The notes below the pieces were generated by a model. It saw only the letters and a list, made by a program, of their open reading frames with translations. It did no database searches and was not told where the DNA came from. A stretch of 11,150 nucleotides of DNA, from the NCBI GenBank assembly GCA_002730655.1, contig PCAT01000112.1, positions 1-11,150 of the forward strand. The letters are read 5' to 3'. The first letter of the stretch is position 1. The number at the start of each line of letters is the position of its first letter. The stretch is from Balneola sp. Lineage in GTDB: Bacteria > Bacteroidota > Rhodothermia > Balneolales > Balneolaceae. Below, piece by piece: positions 3,832-11,061 of the stretch. The translations under genes were made by a program, and so were the position numbers.

Positions 3832-3913
3832 TGTTGGCTGTGGGGTTTGAACCCACGCGTACGAATACATCACGGCCTTAACGTGACCCCTTAGACCACT
3901 CGGGCAAGCCAAC
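3832..3913 (-). tRNA. tRNA-Leu(AAG)
   Basis: Class II cloverleaf: acceptor GTTGGCT/AGCCAAC perfect, D arm CCC-GAGTGGTCTAA-GGG, anticodon arm TCACG-TTAAGGC-CGTGA giving AAG, long variable arm, T arm GTGGG-TTCAAAC-CCCAC, discriminator A. It would read CTT and CTC after inosine modification. Confidence 0.92.
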
Positions 3914-3958
3914 CAACTTTTTTTCTTAATATTTTACCTTGGTCATCCCCTTTTCTCC

Positions 3959-4032
3959 TGCCGAATGTGGGGCTTGAACCCACGGCCACACGCTTAAAAG
4001 GCGTGCGCTCTACCAAACTGAGCTAATTCGGC
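3959..4032 (-). tRNA. tRNA-Lys(TTT)
   Basis: Complete cloverleaf: acceptor GCCGAAT/ATTCGGC, D stem GCTC/GAGC, anticodon arm CACGC-CTTTTAA-GCGTG (TTT), T arm GTGGG-TTCAAGC-CCCAC, discriminator A. It reads AAA, which is frequent in this genome. Confidence 0.93.
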
Positions 4033-4042
4033 TTTGTAATTT

Positions 4043-4052
4043 CCGTGCTCCC
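4043..4052 (-). repeat. Spacer motif CCGTGCTCCC, copy 5 (one C shorter)
   Basis: It directly follows the discriminator region of the short tRNA-like gene and lies 10 bases upstream of tRNA-Lys(TTT). Confidence 0.75.
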
Positions 4053-4053
4053 A

Positions 4054-4122
4054 ATATCCTTCCCAGACTCGAACCGGGTCCTCCAGCTTCAACGCTGTGG
4101 TGTTACCGTCTAACCAAGGATT
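4054..4122 (-). tRNA. Short, possibly degenerate tRNA (Gln-like)
   Basis: The acceptor is AATCCTT/AAGGATA with six pairs, the D arm is GGTTAGACGGTAACACC and the T arm is CCCGG-TTCGAGT-CTGGG. It is only 69 nt: one base seems missing at positions 8-9, and the anticodon stem CAGC/GCTG closes a 6-nt loop (GTTGAA) that would fit glutamine TTG if one T were restored. The discriminator T also suits eukaryotic tRNA-Gln. A tRNA pseudogene or sequencing indels are alternatives. Confidence 0.5.
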
Positions 4123-4223
4123 TGTTTTTCCGTGCTCCCCACTAATGTAAATCCTGTCTATGGCTACCTTTTATCATCACCTACATCTTTTACTGTGGTG
4201 TATTATTACGGCTCACCAAGCCA
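4123..4223. other. 100-base spacer in the tRNA array
   Basis: It contains copy 6 of CCGTGCTCCCC (4130-4140) and a small hairpin GGCT-CACCA-AGCC (4211-4223) right next to tRNA-Asn. I see no T-arm signature and no further tRNA in it. Confidence 0.5.
4130..4140 (-). repeat. Spacer motif CCGTGCTCCCC, copy 6
   Basis: Exact copy seven bases upstream of the short Gln-like tRNA. Confidence 0.8.
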
Positions 4224-4297
4224 CGCTCCGGATAGGGATCGAACCTATGACCTCGCGATTAACAGTCGCACGCTCTAACCAACTGAGCTACCAGAGC
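4224..4297 (-). tRNA. tRNA-Asn(GTT)
   Basis: Complete cloverleaf: acceptor GCTCTGG/CCGGAGC, D stem GCTC/GAGC, anticodon loop CTGTTAA (GTT), T arm ATAGG-TTCGATC-CCTAT. The discriminator is G, as expected for asparagine. Confidence 0.93.
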
Positions 4298-4315
4298 AAG
4301 TTTAAAATTTTTTAA

Positions 4316-4389
4316 TTCCCACTACGGGACTCGAACCCGTGTCTCCCCGGTGAAAGCGGGGTATCCTGAACCACCTAGACTAAATGGGA
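4316..4389 (-). tRNA. tRNA-Glu(TTC)
   Basis: Complete cloverleaf: acceptor TCCCATT/AGTGGGA, D arm GTC-TAGGTGGTTCA-GGA typical of glutamate, anticodon arm CCCCG-CTTTCAC-CGGGG (TTC), T arm ACGGG-TTCGAGT-CCCGT, discriminator A. Confidence 0.93.
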
Positions 4390-4393
4390 GATT

Positions 4394-4404
4394 CCGTGCT
4401 CCCC
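4394..4404 (-). repeat. Spacer motif CCGTGCTCCCC, copy 7
   Basis: Exact copy between tRNA-Gln(TTG) and tRNA-Glu(TTC), three and four bases from each. Confidence 0.8.
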
Positions 4405-4407
4405 TCA

Positions 4408-4479
4408 AGGCATCGACGGGATTTGAACCCGCGTTACAGCATTCAAAGTGCTGCGTCCTAACCCCTAGACGACGACGCC
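4408..4479 (-). tRNA. tRNA-Gln(TTG)
   Basis: Complete cloverleaf: acceptor GGCGTCG/CGATGCC, anticodon arm CAGCA-CTTTGAA-TGCTG (TTG), T arm GCGGG-TTCAAAT-CCCGT with a G-T pair, discriminator T as in eukaryotic glutamine tRNAs. It is the first gene of the array in the direction of transcription, 49 bases downstream of an AAAATTGA element. Confidence 0.92.
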
Positions 4480-4528
4480 ATTCTCTTTACCTAACTACCT
4501 ATTTTACACTACATATTTCCCTATCAAT

Positions 4529-4536
4529 TCAATTTT
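4529..4536 (-). promoter_or_regulatory. AAAATTGA early-promoter element heading the tRNA array
   Basis: The minus strand reads GAAAATTGAATTG, 49 bases upstream of tRNA-Gln(TTG). It is the same octamer and ATT extension found before two protein genes here. The placement suggests that the array is at least partly transcribed by the viral polymerase as an early unit. Internal A- and B-box-like sequences also exist within the tRNAs, so polymerase III is not excluded. Confidence 0.5.
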
Positions 4537-4648
4537 CAGAAGTTAACATAGAAATACTATAGGATTGTATTTTCTTGACACCTTTATCGTCTCTCCAATT
4601 CTTTCACCTCCACAAACATATATTACCATTATGCTTTAAGTCCTTTAA

Positions 4649-4673
4649 TTATAATATTAGTTGCGTATTATAA
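4649..4673 (-). terminator. Hairpin after the 77-residue gene
   Basis: TTATAATA (4649-4656) and TATTATAA (4666-4673) are perfect reverse complements with a 9-nt loop, placed ten bases past the stop codon. This fits a mimivirus-type 3'-end hairpin. Confidence 0.45.
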
Positions 4674-4682
4674 GTAAAGATT

Positions 4683-4916
4683 TTAATTTAATAAATTATT
4701 AGTTTTATAACTATTATACCAGGTTTGGTTATAACTATCTACATTTTCTCCTAAACTTGTTATAAATAATTCAATTTGTTTTTTTGCTTCTTCCTTATCA
4801 AATCCATATTTTTCAACAGCTCCTATCCACATTGATACACTTGTTATATCATTATAACTTACATCTAATACGGTCTTAAATTGTATTTGTTTTTCTTTTC
4901 TTCCTATTCTTAGCAT
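4683..4916 (-). CDS. 77-residue hypothetical protein
   Basis: The protein starts MLRIGRKEKQIQFKTVLDVSYNDITS and has a helical middle (WIGAVEKYGFDKEEAKKQIELFITSLG) and an asparagine- and tyrosine-rich end. There is no signal peptide or membrane helix, and no domain is recognised. It lies 33 bp downstream of the 268-residue virion-type gene on the same strand and is followed by a hairpin, so it looks like the last gene of the fibre cluster. A small virion or assembly protein is possible but only from position. Confidence 0.5.
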   Translation of the reverse strand: MLRIGRKEKQIQFKTVLDVSYNDITSVSMWIGAVEKYGFDKEEAKKQIELFITSLGENVDSYNQTWYNSYKTNNLLN

Positions 4917-4949
4917 TATAAAATTATATTATATTTAAATAATCTACTT

Positions 4950-5756
4950 TTATTGTGTTATAAATTTAAATTTTATATTTGGACGTCCCGCTTCAGTAGT
5001 AGAAGATAGGGTAGGATATGAATTGTCTCTAGCCCAAACATTAGCTCTATTTTGAAAATCAGCTTCACCTTCTATCCAACCATATCCAAACTCCCAATCA
5101 CCTTCTCTATTTTCCCACGAAATTAAAATATTATCTTGTCCATTATACTCAAAACCAAATTCAAAATTATCAAATTCTAGAACACCACCATAATTTCCAG
5201 GCGGCTGAGGAGAATTATAAAAATTCTTTGTAAAGCCACTGCCTGTATTACCCTTTACTAGAGTTGTATCTGATAATGTAAGACCGCGATAATCTGGAAA
5301 GCCAGGTGAGGGCAACTCTGATTCCTGAACGTGAGAAATCTTAATCTTTTGATTCCTTACTCTATAACCTGATGACCATCCATTATAGTCAAAACATATA
5401 CCCATTAAAGTTCCAGGTCTATCTACAGTCCCTGTGGCAGCCTCAATTTCTTCCTTTAAATATATAAACCCTCCCTGTGAAAAATCATATAATCCATATA
5501 TGGGTAATTTCCTAATATTATCTGATTTTCTTGGTAATAATTCATAGGTTCCATCTGGAATTGGATTTCCACCCGGAGTTCTACCCCTAAAATCAGTATC
5601 TATACTAATTGCTCCACTCGCAGGGACTGGATCTCCTGAAGTAAATGTTTGACCTCTAAAACTACTTAGTGAAATAGCATCCGAACCATTATGATCTGGG
5701 TCATTAATAGCATTATAAATACTTGAAAAAGAAACATTTGTCGTTGGTATTGCCAT
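4950..5756 (-). CDS. Probable virion protein with phage-fibre N-terminal module
   Basis: This protein has 268 residues. It opens MAIPTTNVSFSSIYNAIN, and residues 28-35 (ISLSSFRG) and 49-60 (AISIDTDFRGRT) match the short module common at the N-terminus of tail-fibre and structural proteins of T4-like phages (I-S-(L/M)-S-(D/S)-F-x-G). The rest is rich in glycine, tyrosine and tryptophan (for example WEFGYGWIEG), as expected of a beta-rich surface domain, and has no catalytic motif. There is no signal peptide. It follows the giant fibre gene with a 37-bp gap containing a 9-bp hairpin. It is probably a virion surface or fibre-associated protein; a direct role in host binding is inferred. Confidence 0.65.
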   Translation of the reverse strand: MAIPTTNVSFSSIYNAINDPDHNGSDAISLSSFRGQTFTSGDPVPASGAISIDTDFRGRTPGGNPIPDGTYELLPRKSDNIRKLPIYGLYDFSQGGFIYLKEEIEAATGTVDRPGTLMGICFDYNGWSSGYRVRNQKIKISHVQESELPSPGFPDYRGLTLSDTTLVKGNTGSGFTKNFYNSPQPPGNYGGVLEFDNFEFGFEYNGQDNILISWENREGDWEFGYGWIEGEADFQNRANVWARDNSYPTLSSTTEAGRPNIKFKFITQ

Positions 5757-5757
5757 C

Positions 5758-5792
5758 TATATTAAATTATATTATTAATAAATTTTAATATA
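5758..5792 (-). terminator. AT-rich hairpin between the two fibre genes
   Basis: TATATTAAA (5758-5766) and TTTAATATA (5784-5792) pair perfectly over 9 bp with a 17-nt loop, immediately past the stop codon of the large fibre gene. It is probably a 3'-end hairpin; it would also lie within the promoter of the next gene. Confidence 0.4.
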
Positions 5793-5793
5793 T

Positions 5794-8700
5794 TTACTTA
5801 TTTTCTAATAATTGTTTTACCAATTCTTTTAATTCATCTATCTCTTTTTGTTGCCTATCTATTTGTTCTTGTTGTTTCTTCATACCTTCTATCAATAATG
5901 GTGTTAATTTCTCATATCTAACTGCCTTATAACCTGATAAACCTTCTTTCATTATTTCTGGAATTTCTTCCTCTACTTCTTGAGCTATCACACCTAATTC
6001 TTTCTTTTCTAAATCTACATTTTCATTTATTGCCTTAGCATCTTCATTCCAATTAAACCTTACACCTCTAATATTTTTCAAAATCTCAATTGGATTTTCT
6101 ATTGTTTCAATATTTGTTTTCAGGTTTTTATCTGATGAATTGTAAAATGCTGTAATATCACCTGTGGCTAAAATATCACCTGCTACTTCTAAGGCCTTAT
6201 CAGGATTAGCTTCTCCTATTCCTACTCTTCCTGTTGGGGTAATTGTTATTTTTCTATCCGATGTCAGATTTACACCATCATAACCATTTTCCTTATAAGC
6301 TATGGAGAAACTACGCGCTGGATTTCCATCATTATCCAACCCAATTGCCCAAGTTGAATTTTGTTGCCCCTCTCCTGCCATAGCTTTTCCGTGTGAAAAT
6401 ATTATCATAGCGTCTTTTGAAGAAGCTAATGGAGATTCCAATATTAATTTACAATTATCACTACTTTTTTTGAGATGTAAAATTCCATCTGGATCATTAG
6501 TGCCAACTCCTAAGTCTCCACTAGCTGTAAATCTACCATATTCTACTGCTGTGCTTGTATTTGCTCCATTAAATGTAATTATACCTGTAGAAGCGTTATT
6601 AGCGGATTGTAATGATAATTCTCCATCCTTATAAAACATCGTAGCATATTCTCCTGAGTCACCTGTTGTTATATACACCTGAGGACTTGAAAGACCATTG
6701 CTTGTAACTTGTAATCTTCCACTAGACCCTGCTGCCGCACCTATACTTACCTGTCCACCTGTGTAACTAATATTACCACTCGAATTAGACCATCGCGTTC
6801 CAGTGATTGTGCTGTATAATGTATCGCCATCTAATGCTAGACCTGCTCCTGTTTTTAATCCTAATCCGGTTGTTGTCCATTCTAAACCTTTTCCTACATT
6901 ATTTAAACTAGCATCTACCTCTTTTACTGCCGTAACAATAGGAGAAATCAATTGTGTATAGTCAAGCATAGCAATATCTTCTGTCTCATTTCTCCATGCT
7001 TCTATAGTTGTTCCATCTTGCTTTTTATAGGTATTTCGAAATTTTACATTATTACTTATATCTCTTTCTTCTTTACCCTTAAAAAATCTAAATCCACCAA
7101 ATCCGTCTATTCTTCCATTTGTCTCAGTCTTTCCAGCAGCCTTTAGTGCGGCTTTTACTTCTTCTGCTACGAATCCATAATCAGTTCTATCACCACTCCA
7201 ACCAGTATTGTATTTTCTTGGAGTTAAAGAATTTATAAATGCTAGACCCAGATCACTATTTGCTATATTACTTTTACCTGCCTCAGATGATGCTTGTAAA
7301 AATCCACCCGCATAAACAGTATGCCAACGAAAGTTAGGGGATCCCAAACTTAATTCATCTCCAAACGGATTACTAGCCGAAACATCAAAAGGAGGACGAA
7401 CATAATTTGGAATTCCGAGACCAGAGAATAACCCTGCTGGTATATTTGGACCTATAACTACATCATTTCCATATTGGTCTTCAACCCCAAGATGGAGTTC
7501 ACTGGGTTGAAAAAACATATGTCCGGGACGAGGACCACTATTTCCCGATCCATCGTATGCTCCAGCACCCCACGTTTCAATAGCATCAATATCCGAACCT
7601 CTAAAAGCCAATCCAAGTCCTCCACCATCGGGATTAGAGGTATCAAATACTTGAGTAAATACGTGAACACTATTTCTTACGTGTTGATCTATATCTACAT
7701 CGAATGAAACGGCCCGTCCCCCATTACTAACTCTCTGCATCATAAAATTACCTATTGTTCCTGTTGGATATGCGTAGTATCCTTCTCCTAAAAAGTTAAA
7801 GCTTTGATTTCCAGAAAAATCATAGCCCACTCCAATACACGGTATATCTATTCCATCTCCTAACATAACTGAAGATTGTGTTGGATTTGAAGGAAACATA
7901 GTTAACATAGAATTATTACCATAAACATCTCCTATAAGTTTTCTAGGTTGGGGTGTATCATCCGCATTTTTACAACCACTATCAAACTGTGGCCAGAAAC
8001 ATAAATTAGCAGACGTGTCGCTACCACTACTATATTCAGGTGTATTAAATGAAGCATCTGATACTAATCCTTGATGCCAAAGTGGGGCTCCCTTCAATCC
8101 AAATCCTATTGTAGGTGGTGCTCCTGATATATCTTCTATCGCAAATGGGTATCTCCAAATTGTTGAACCATATAATTTTGTATTGTTACTACCAAATGCT
8201 AATCTATCTTCTCCTGTATCAACTCCTAGATTATTATCAGTAACTGGTTTTTGATACATTTGCCAACTACGCTCTCTAGTAAGACTGCTATTAGCATTCT
8301 TTGTTTTAAACACTAATTCTATACCATTACCTATATTATCTCCTGCCTCTCCTGTTCCAAATTCTAATGTTTTTGTTAATAATAAAAAGTTGTAACTAAC
8401 ATCCCGTCTATTTTGGTCAATTCTCATTGGATAACTTTTTGAAGCATTCGCACCACTTGGATAATCGGTCGCAGATGTACCCGGAAAAGCTTGATTGCTA
8501 TAAGTTTCATCTGTTACTACTAATCTGTGTCCTTGTAAGGGTTGAAAAGAGGAAAAATTTCCACCAAAGCGATTCGTGTGTCCTATTATTACTAAATTTT
8601 TTGAACTATCGGCCGAAAAACTGTCCTGTGGTCTGGCACTCGTACCGGGTTCTGCGCAAGTTGTATCTTTTGTCGCATCTTGACCATTAATACGTAAATT

Positions 8701-11061
8701 ACTGCGTATATCAACATAACCATTCATAAATCCTCCAGCACCTTGACCTAGTAATTGTAGTCCAGGATTATAATCTCTCATTTGAAACTTTATTCTCTCA
8801 TTTGTGCCGTATGCGTCATTTTTTTCCATTAACATAAAACCATAATTTGAACTCAAATCAAAACGAACATTACTAGAATCTAGTATCATTTGAATATCAC
8901 CGATACCGCCACCATTTCTGTCTACATTAAATTCAATAGCACCCTTGTCACTTCCATAAAATCGTATTAGTTGTGCCGATATATCAACATAACCTCTCGC
9001 ATCTGTATCGGAGAGTGCATTATTTGAAAGATCACCGTCATCGCCGAATCCACGGAAAAAAGGTCTAGGAGCTTGACCCATAAAGAATTCTGGTCCAGAA
9101 GCATTGTTTTCCAATAATATTTGCATTTGTCTAGATATATCTGTTACAACATCACCGCCGCCAGCATTATTATAAGCTCCAAAATCTATTGACCCCCTGA
9201 AAGTTCCAGTTGCTTTATCAGCAGAATACATAGCTACATAACCATCTCTACCTCTAGCATAAAACCCTGAACCACCATTGATGCCATTCATATTGGTTGA
9301 AATATCAATAATATCATTTGTCGCATCGATGGCTATCTTTGGTCCATTATTTGCCACAGCACCTATACTTATAGCATTACTACACAAGTCTATTATGTCA
9401 TTATCTACATCTGCTAATAATTTAGTAGCAGTTCCTGTTTTTTCAACATTCAATGTTCCACTAATATCTGTTCTACCGCTATAATTTACTTTAAATATAT
9501 CCTTTCTTCCCACATCATTCAAACCACCTCCTATCACAAATGCTGGATTATCTTCATTATATGTGTCCGCACTTAATTGGGTTAATGGACGAGTGTTATT
9601 ATTATATCTTCCTACAACAAACTCTGATAAAAATGGAGCTGATAAACCTACACCAAAAGCGGCTGAATATTCACCAGAAACATCTGTTAATGACCCTGAC
9701 GCAAAACTGTATTGTCCACTAACATCTGTATTCATAAAAGCTACTGAATTGAACCCGGCTGCTCTTGCTATATGAGTCGTAAATGTGCTGGCCTGATACG
9801 ATCTGGAATTTTGAAATGCTACACTACCCTGTGCTCCTGCTGCTATAATTGTGTTTTGACCTATACCAAAACTATTATTAGAAAGAACCTGATTACTTTT
9901 ACCAATTGCTACACTATCTAGACCACTAACAGTATTTGTCTCACCTATTGAAAGAGCTCTATTTGTTGCTGAAGCCACATCTATAATAGCTGTTCCTGTC
10001 AGTCTCGTTGTGCCATTAATATCCACATTATTAAAACTAGCATCGTGAGCATCTATGTGACCATTATTCGTCATTTCCAAATCCCCGTGAACCTTCAAGT
10101 TGTTTAACGACACATCTGTATTTTCATCTATATTAGTTCCTCCTCCTGTTCCATTACTAGCTGCTGTTATACGACCAAATGCGTCTACTGTGAGATTAGT
10201 ATTTGTATAATTACCAGCAGATACTCCTGTCTGGGTTCCAAATGCTGTCCCATTTACTACTAAACTTGAGGCAACATTTATAGTATTGGTGCTAATATCA
10301 TTAGCACTTATATCACAAGCACTTATATCACAAACTAATATGTTACCTAATACATTATTACTAAAATCACTATAAAATTCAAAATTACCTGATTGATCTG
10401 CCAATAAGTTTGTTCTAATATGACCAGTTCCTTCACTCCAATCACCGCTTTGGCCTTCAACCAAACTTGCAAAATAAAAACTACCGTCATTTAATCCTGT
10501 TCTCCAAGATTTACCAGTGAAATTTGCGTGTCTATTTGTAAACATTACATATGATTCTCCTCCAGCACCACCAGCATCATTATAACTAGCATCCAACCAG
10601 ATAGAAGAATCTCCATTTCCAGAATAAATCTTTAATCCTGGTTCCAGAAATTGTTGAGCAGATATATCTATCTTTCCTGTAAATAACGATCCATATTCTT
10701 TCGTGCCCATTGATTTAAAAACATTTAAGCTACCATCTGTTGTTAATATAATACCAGGGTGCGTATACCCTGAATCATTATGAGTACCAGCTAGATTATC
10801 AGTATATACTATTTCAAATTCTTTTGTATCATTTAAACCTGTTCTCCAAGAGGGCGAGTTAGTTTCTGCTTTTGTATTAGAATTTATATATTCTGTTACG
10901 GCTTCTCCTCCTAGATTTCCGTTAGCGTATTGGTACAATGCTTTTAGTCGTATAGAAGCTTCACCACCAGGACCCGCAATTACTGTTTGACTACTATCTA
11001 TAATTAAACCAGGTTCTGTCATAAGTCTGTTAGTAGAATTAATTTCTAATGGTCCTGCCAT
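5794..11061 (-). CDS. Giant fibre-like protein with two S74 chaperone domains
   Basis: This protein has 1755 residues. Residues 16-78 and 140-192 are a tandem repeat (both begin EPGL and end SWRTGLND). At 282-304 lies the phage-fibre motif Y-x-N-x-x-L-T-V-D-A-F-G-R-I-T-A. Residues 370-485 have repeated SVAIG/SVAF-type strands like the YadA head or other trimeric beta-rolls. A domain at about 1250-1390 (SSEAGKSNI at 1258, YGFVAEEV, LDYTQLISPIVTAVKEV) matches the S74 intramolecular chaperone. Two VGxGxxxPxxxLxxxG-type motifs follow, then a C-terminal S74 domain at about 1640-1755 with SSDKNLK (Ser1643, Lys1648), FNW, LGVIAQEV and a terminal coiled coil. S74 domains help a trimeric fibre fold and then cut themselves off at the Ser-Lys site. 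The frame is also open upstream of the chosen ATG to the window edge, so the start is uncertain. Confidence 0.85.
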   Translation of the reverse strand: MAGPLEINSTNRLMTEPGLIIDSSQTVIAGPGGEASIRLKALYQYANGNLGGEAVTEYINSNTKAETNSPSWRTGLNDTKEFEIVYTDNLAGTHNDSGYTHPGIILTTDGSLNVFKSMGTKEYGSLFTGKIDISAQQFLEPGLKIYSGNGDSSIWLDASYNDAGGAGGESYVMFTNRHANFTGKSWRTGLNDGSFYFASLVEGQSGDWSEGTGHIRTNLLADQSGNFEFYSDFSNNVLGNILVCDISACDISANDISTNTINVASSLVVNGTAFGTQTGVSAGNYTNTNLTVDAFGRITAASNGTGGGTNIDENTDVSLNNLKVHGDLEMTNNGHIDAHDASFNNVDINGTTRLTGTAIIDVASATNRALSIGETNTVSGLDSVAIGKSNQVLSNNSFGIGQNTIIAAGAQGSVAFQNSRSYQASTFTTHIARAAGFNSVAFMNTDVSGQYSFASGSLTDVSGEYSAAFGVGLSAPFLSEFVVGRYNNNTRPLTQLSADTYNEDNPAFVIGGGLNDVGRKDIFKVNYSGRTDISGTLNVEKTGTATKLLADVDNDIIDLCSNAISIGAVANNGPKIAIDATNDIIDISTNMNGINGGSGFYARGRDGYVAMYSADKATGTFRGSIDFGAYNNAGGGDVVTDISRQMQILLENNASGPEFFMGQAPRPFFRGFGDDGDLSNNALSDTDARGYVDISAQLIRFYGSDKGAIEFNVDRNGGGIGDIQMILDSSNVRFDLSSNYGFMLMEKNDAYGTNERIKFQMRDYNPGLQLLGQGAGGFMNGYVDIRSNLRINGQDATKDTTCAEPGTSARPQDSFSADSSKNLVIIGHTNRFGGNFSSFQPLQGHRLVVTDETYSNQAFPGTSATDYPSGANASKSYPMRIDQNRRDVSYNFLLLTKTLEFGTGEAGDNIGNGIELVFKTKNANSSLTRERSWQMYQKPVTDNNLGVDTGEDRLAFGSNNTKLYGSTIWRYPFAIEDISGAPPTIGFGLKGAPLWHQGLVSDASFNTPEYSSGSDTSANLCFWPQFDSGCKNADDTPQPRKLIGDVYGNNSMLTMFPSNPTQSSVMLGDGIDIPCIGVGYDFSGNQSFNFLGEGYYAYPTGTIGNFMMQRVSNGGRAVSFDVDIDQHVRNSVHVFTQVFDTSNPDGGGLGLAFRGSDIDAIETWGAGAYDGSGNSGPRPGHMFFQPSELHLGVEDQYGNDVVIGPNIPAGLFSGLGIPNYVRPPFDVSASNPFGDELSLGSPNFRWHTVYAGGFLQASSEAGKSNIANSDLGLAFINSLTPRKYNTGWSGDRTDYGFVAEEVKAALKAAGKTETNGRIDGFGGFRFFKGKEERDISNNVKFRNTYKKQDGTTIEAWRNETEDIAMLDYTQLISPIVTAVKEVDASLNNVGKGLEWTTTGLGLKTGAGLALDGDTLYSTITGTRWSNSSGNISYTGGQVSIGAAAGSSGRLQVTSNGLSSPQVYITTGDSGEYATMFYKDGELSLQSANNASTGIITFNGANTSTAVEYGRFTASGDLGVGTNDPDGILHLKKSSDNCKLILESPLASSKDAMIIFSHGKAMAGEGQQNSTWAIGLDNDGNPARSFSIAYKENGYDGVNLTSDRKITITPTGRVGIGEANPDKALEVAGDILATGDITAFYNSSDKNLKTNIETIENPIEILKNIRGVRFNWNEDAKAINENVDLEKKELGVIAQEVEEEIPEIMKEGLSGYKAVRYEKLTPLLIEGMKKQQEQIDRQQKEIDELKELVKQLLENK
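10304..10333 (-). repeat. 15-bp in-frame tandem duplication
   Basis: GCACTTATATCACAA occurs twice in a row, with a third degenerate unit beside it. Inside the fibre gene it encodes CDISA twice, then NDIS (residues 244-257). It looks like recent slippage or duplication within the fibre shaft. Confidence 0.75.

Larger units (their letters stand above)
4480..4682. other. Intergenic region upstream of the tRNA array
   Basis: No convincing gene is present. It holds the AAAATTGA element (4529-4536) and, near its far end, a hairpin that probably ends the 77-residue gene. Confidence 0.5.

Noticed and set aside
3727..3912. 61-residue minus-strand ORF
   Set aside because: It reads through the initiator tRNA and tRNA-Leu(AAG); the protein is a by-product of tRNA sequence.
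3008..4404. CRISPR-like array from the repeated 11-mer
   Set aside because: The repeats are too short, the spacing is irregular, and the spacers are tRNA genes.
4350..4562. 70-residue plus-strand ORF
   Set aside because: It lies antisense to tRNA-Glu and tRNA-Gln and has no coding signs.
4480..4680. A 28-codon minus-strand ORF in the tRNA leader region
   Set aside because: It is too short, has no recognisable features and overlaps the promoter element.
6302..9775. Several 60-110-residue ORFs, most on the plus strand, opposite or within the fibre gene
   Set aside because: All overlap the strongly supported 1755-residue fibre frame and have low-complexity or reversed-sequence character.
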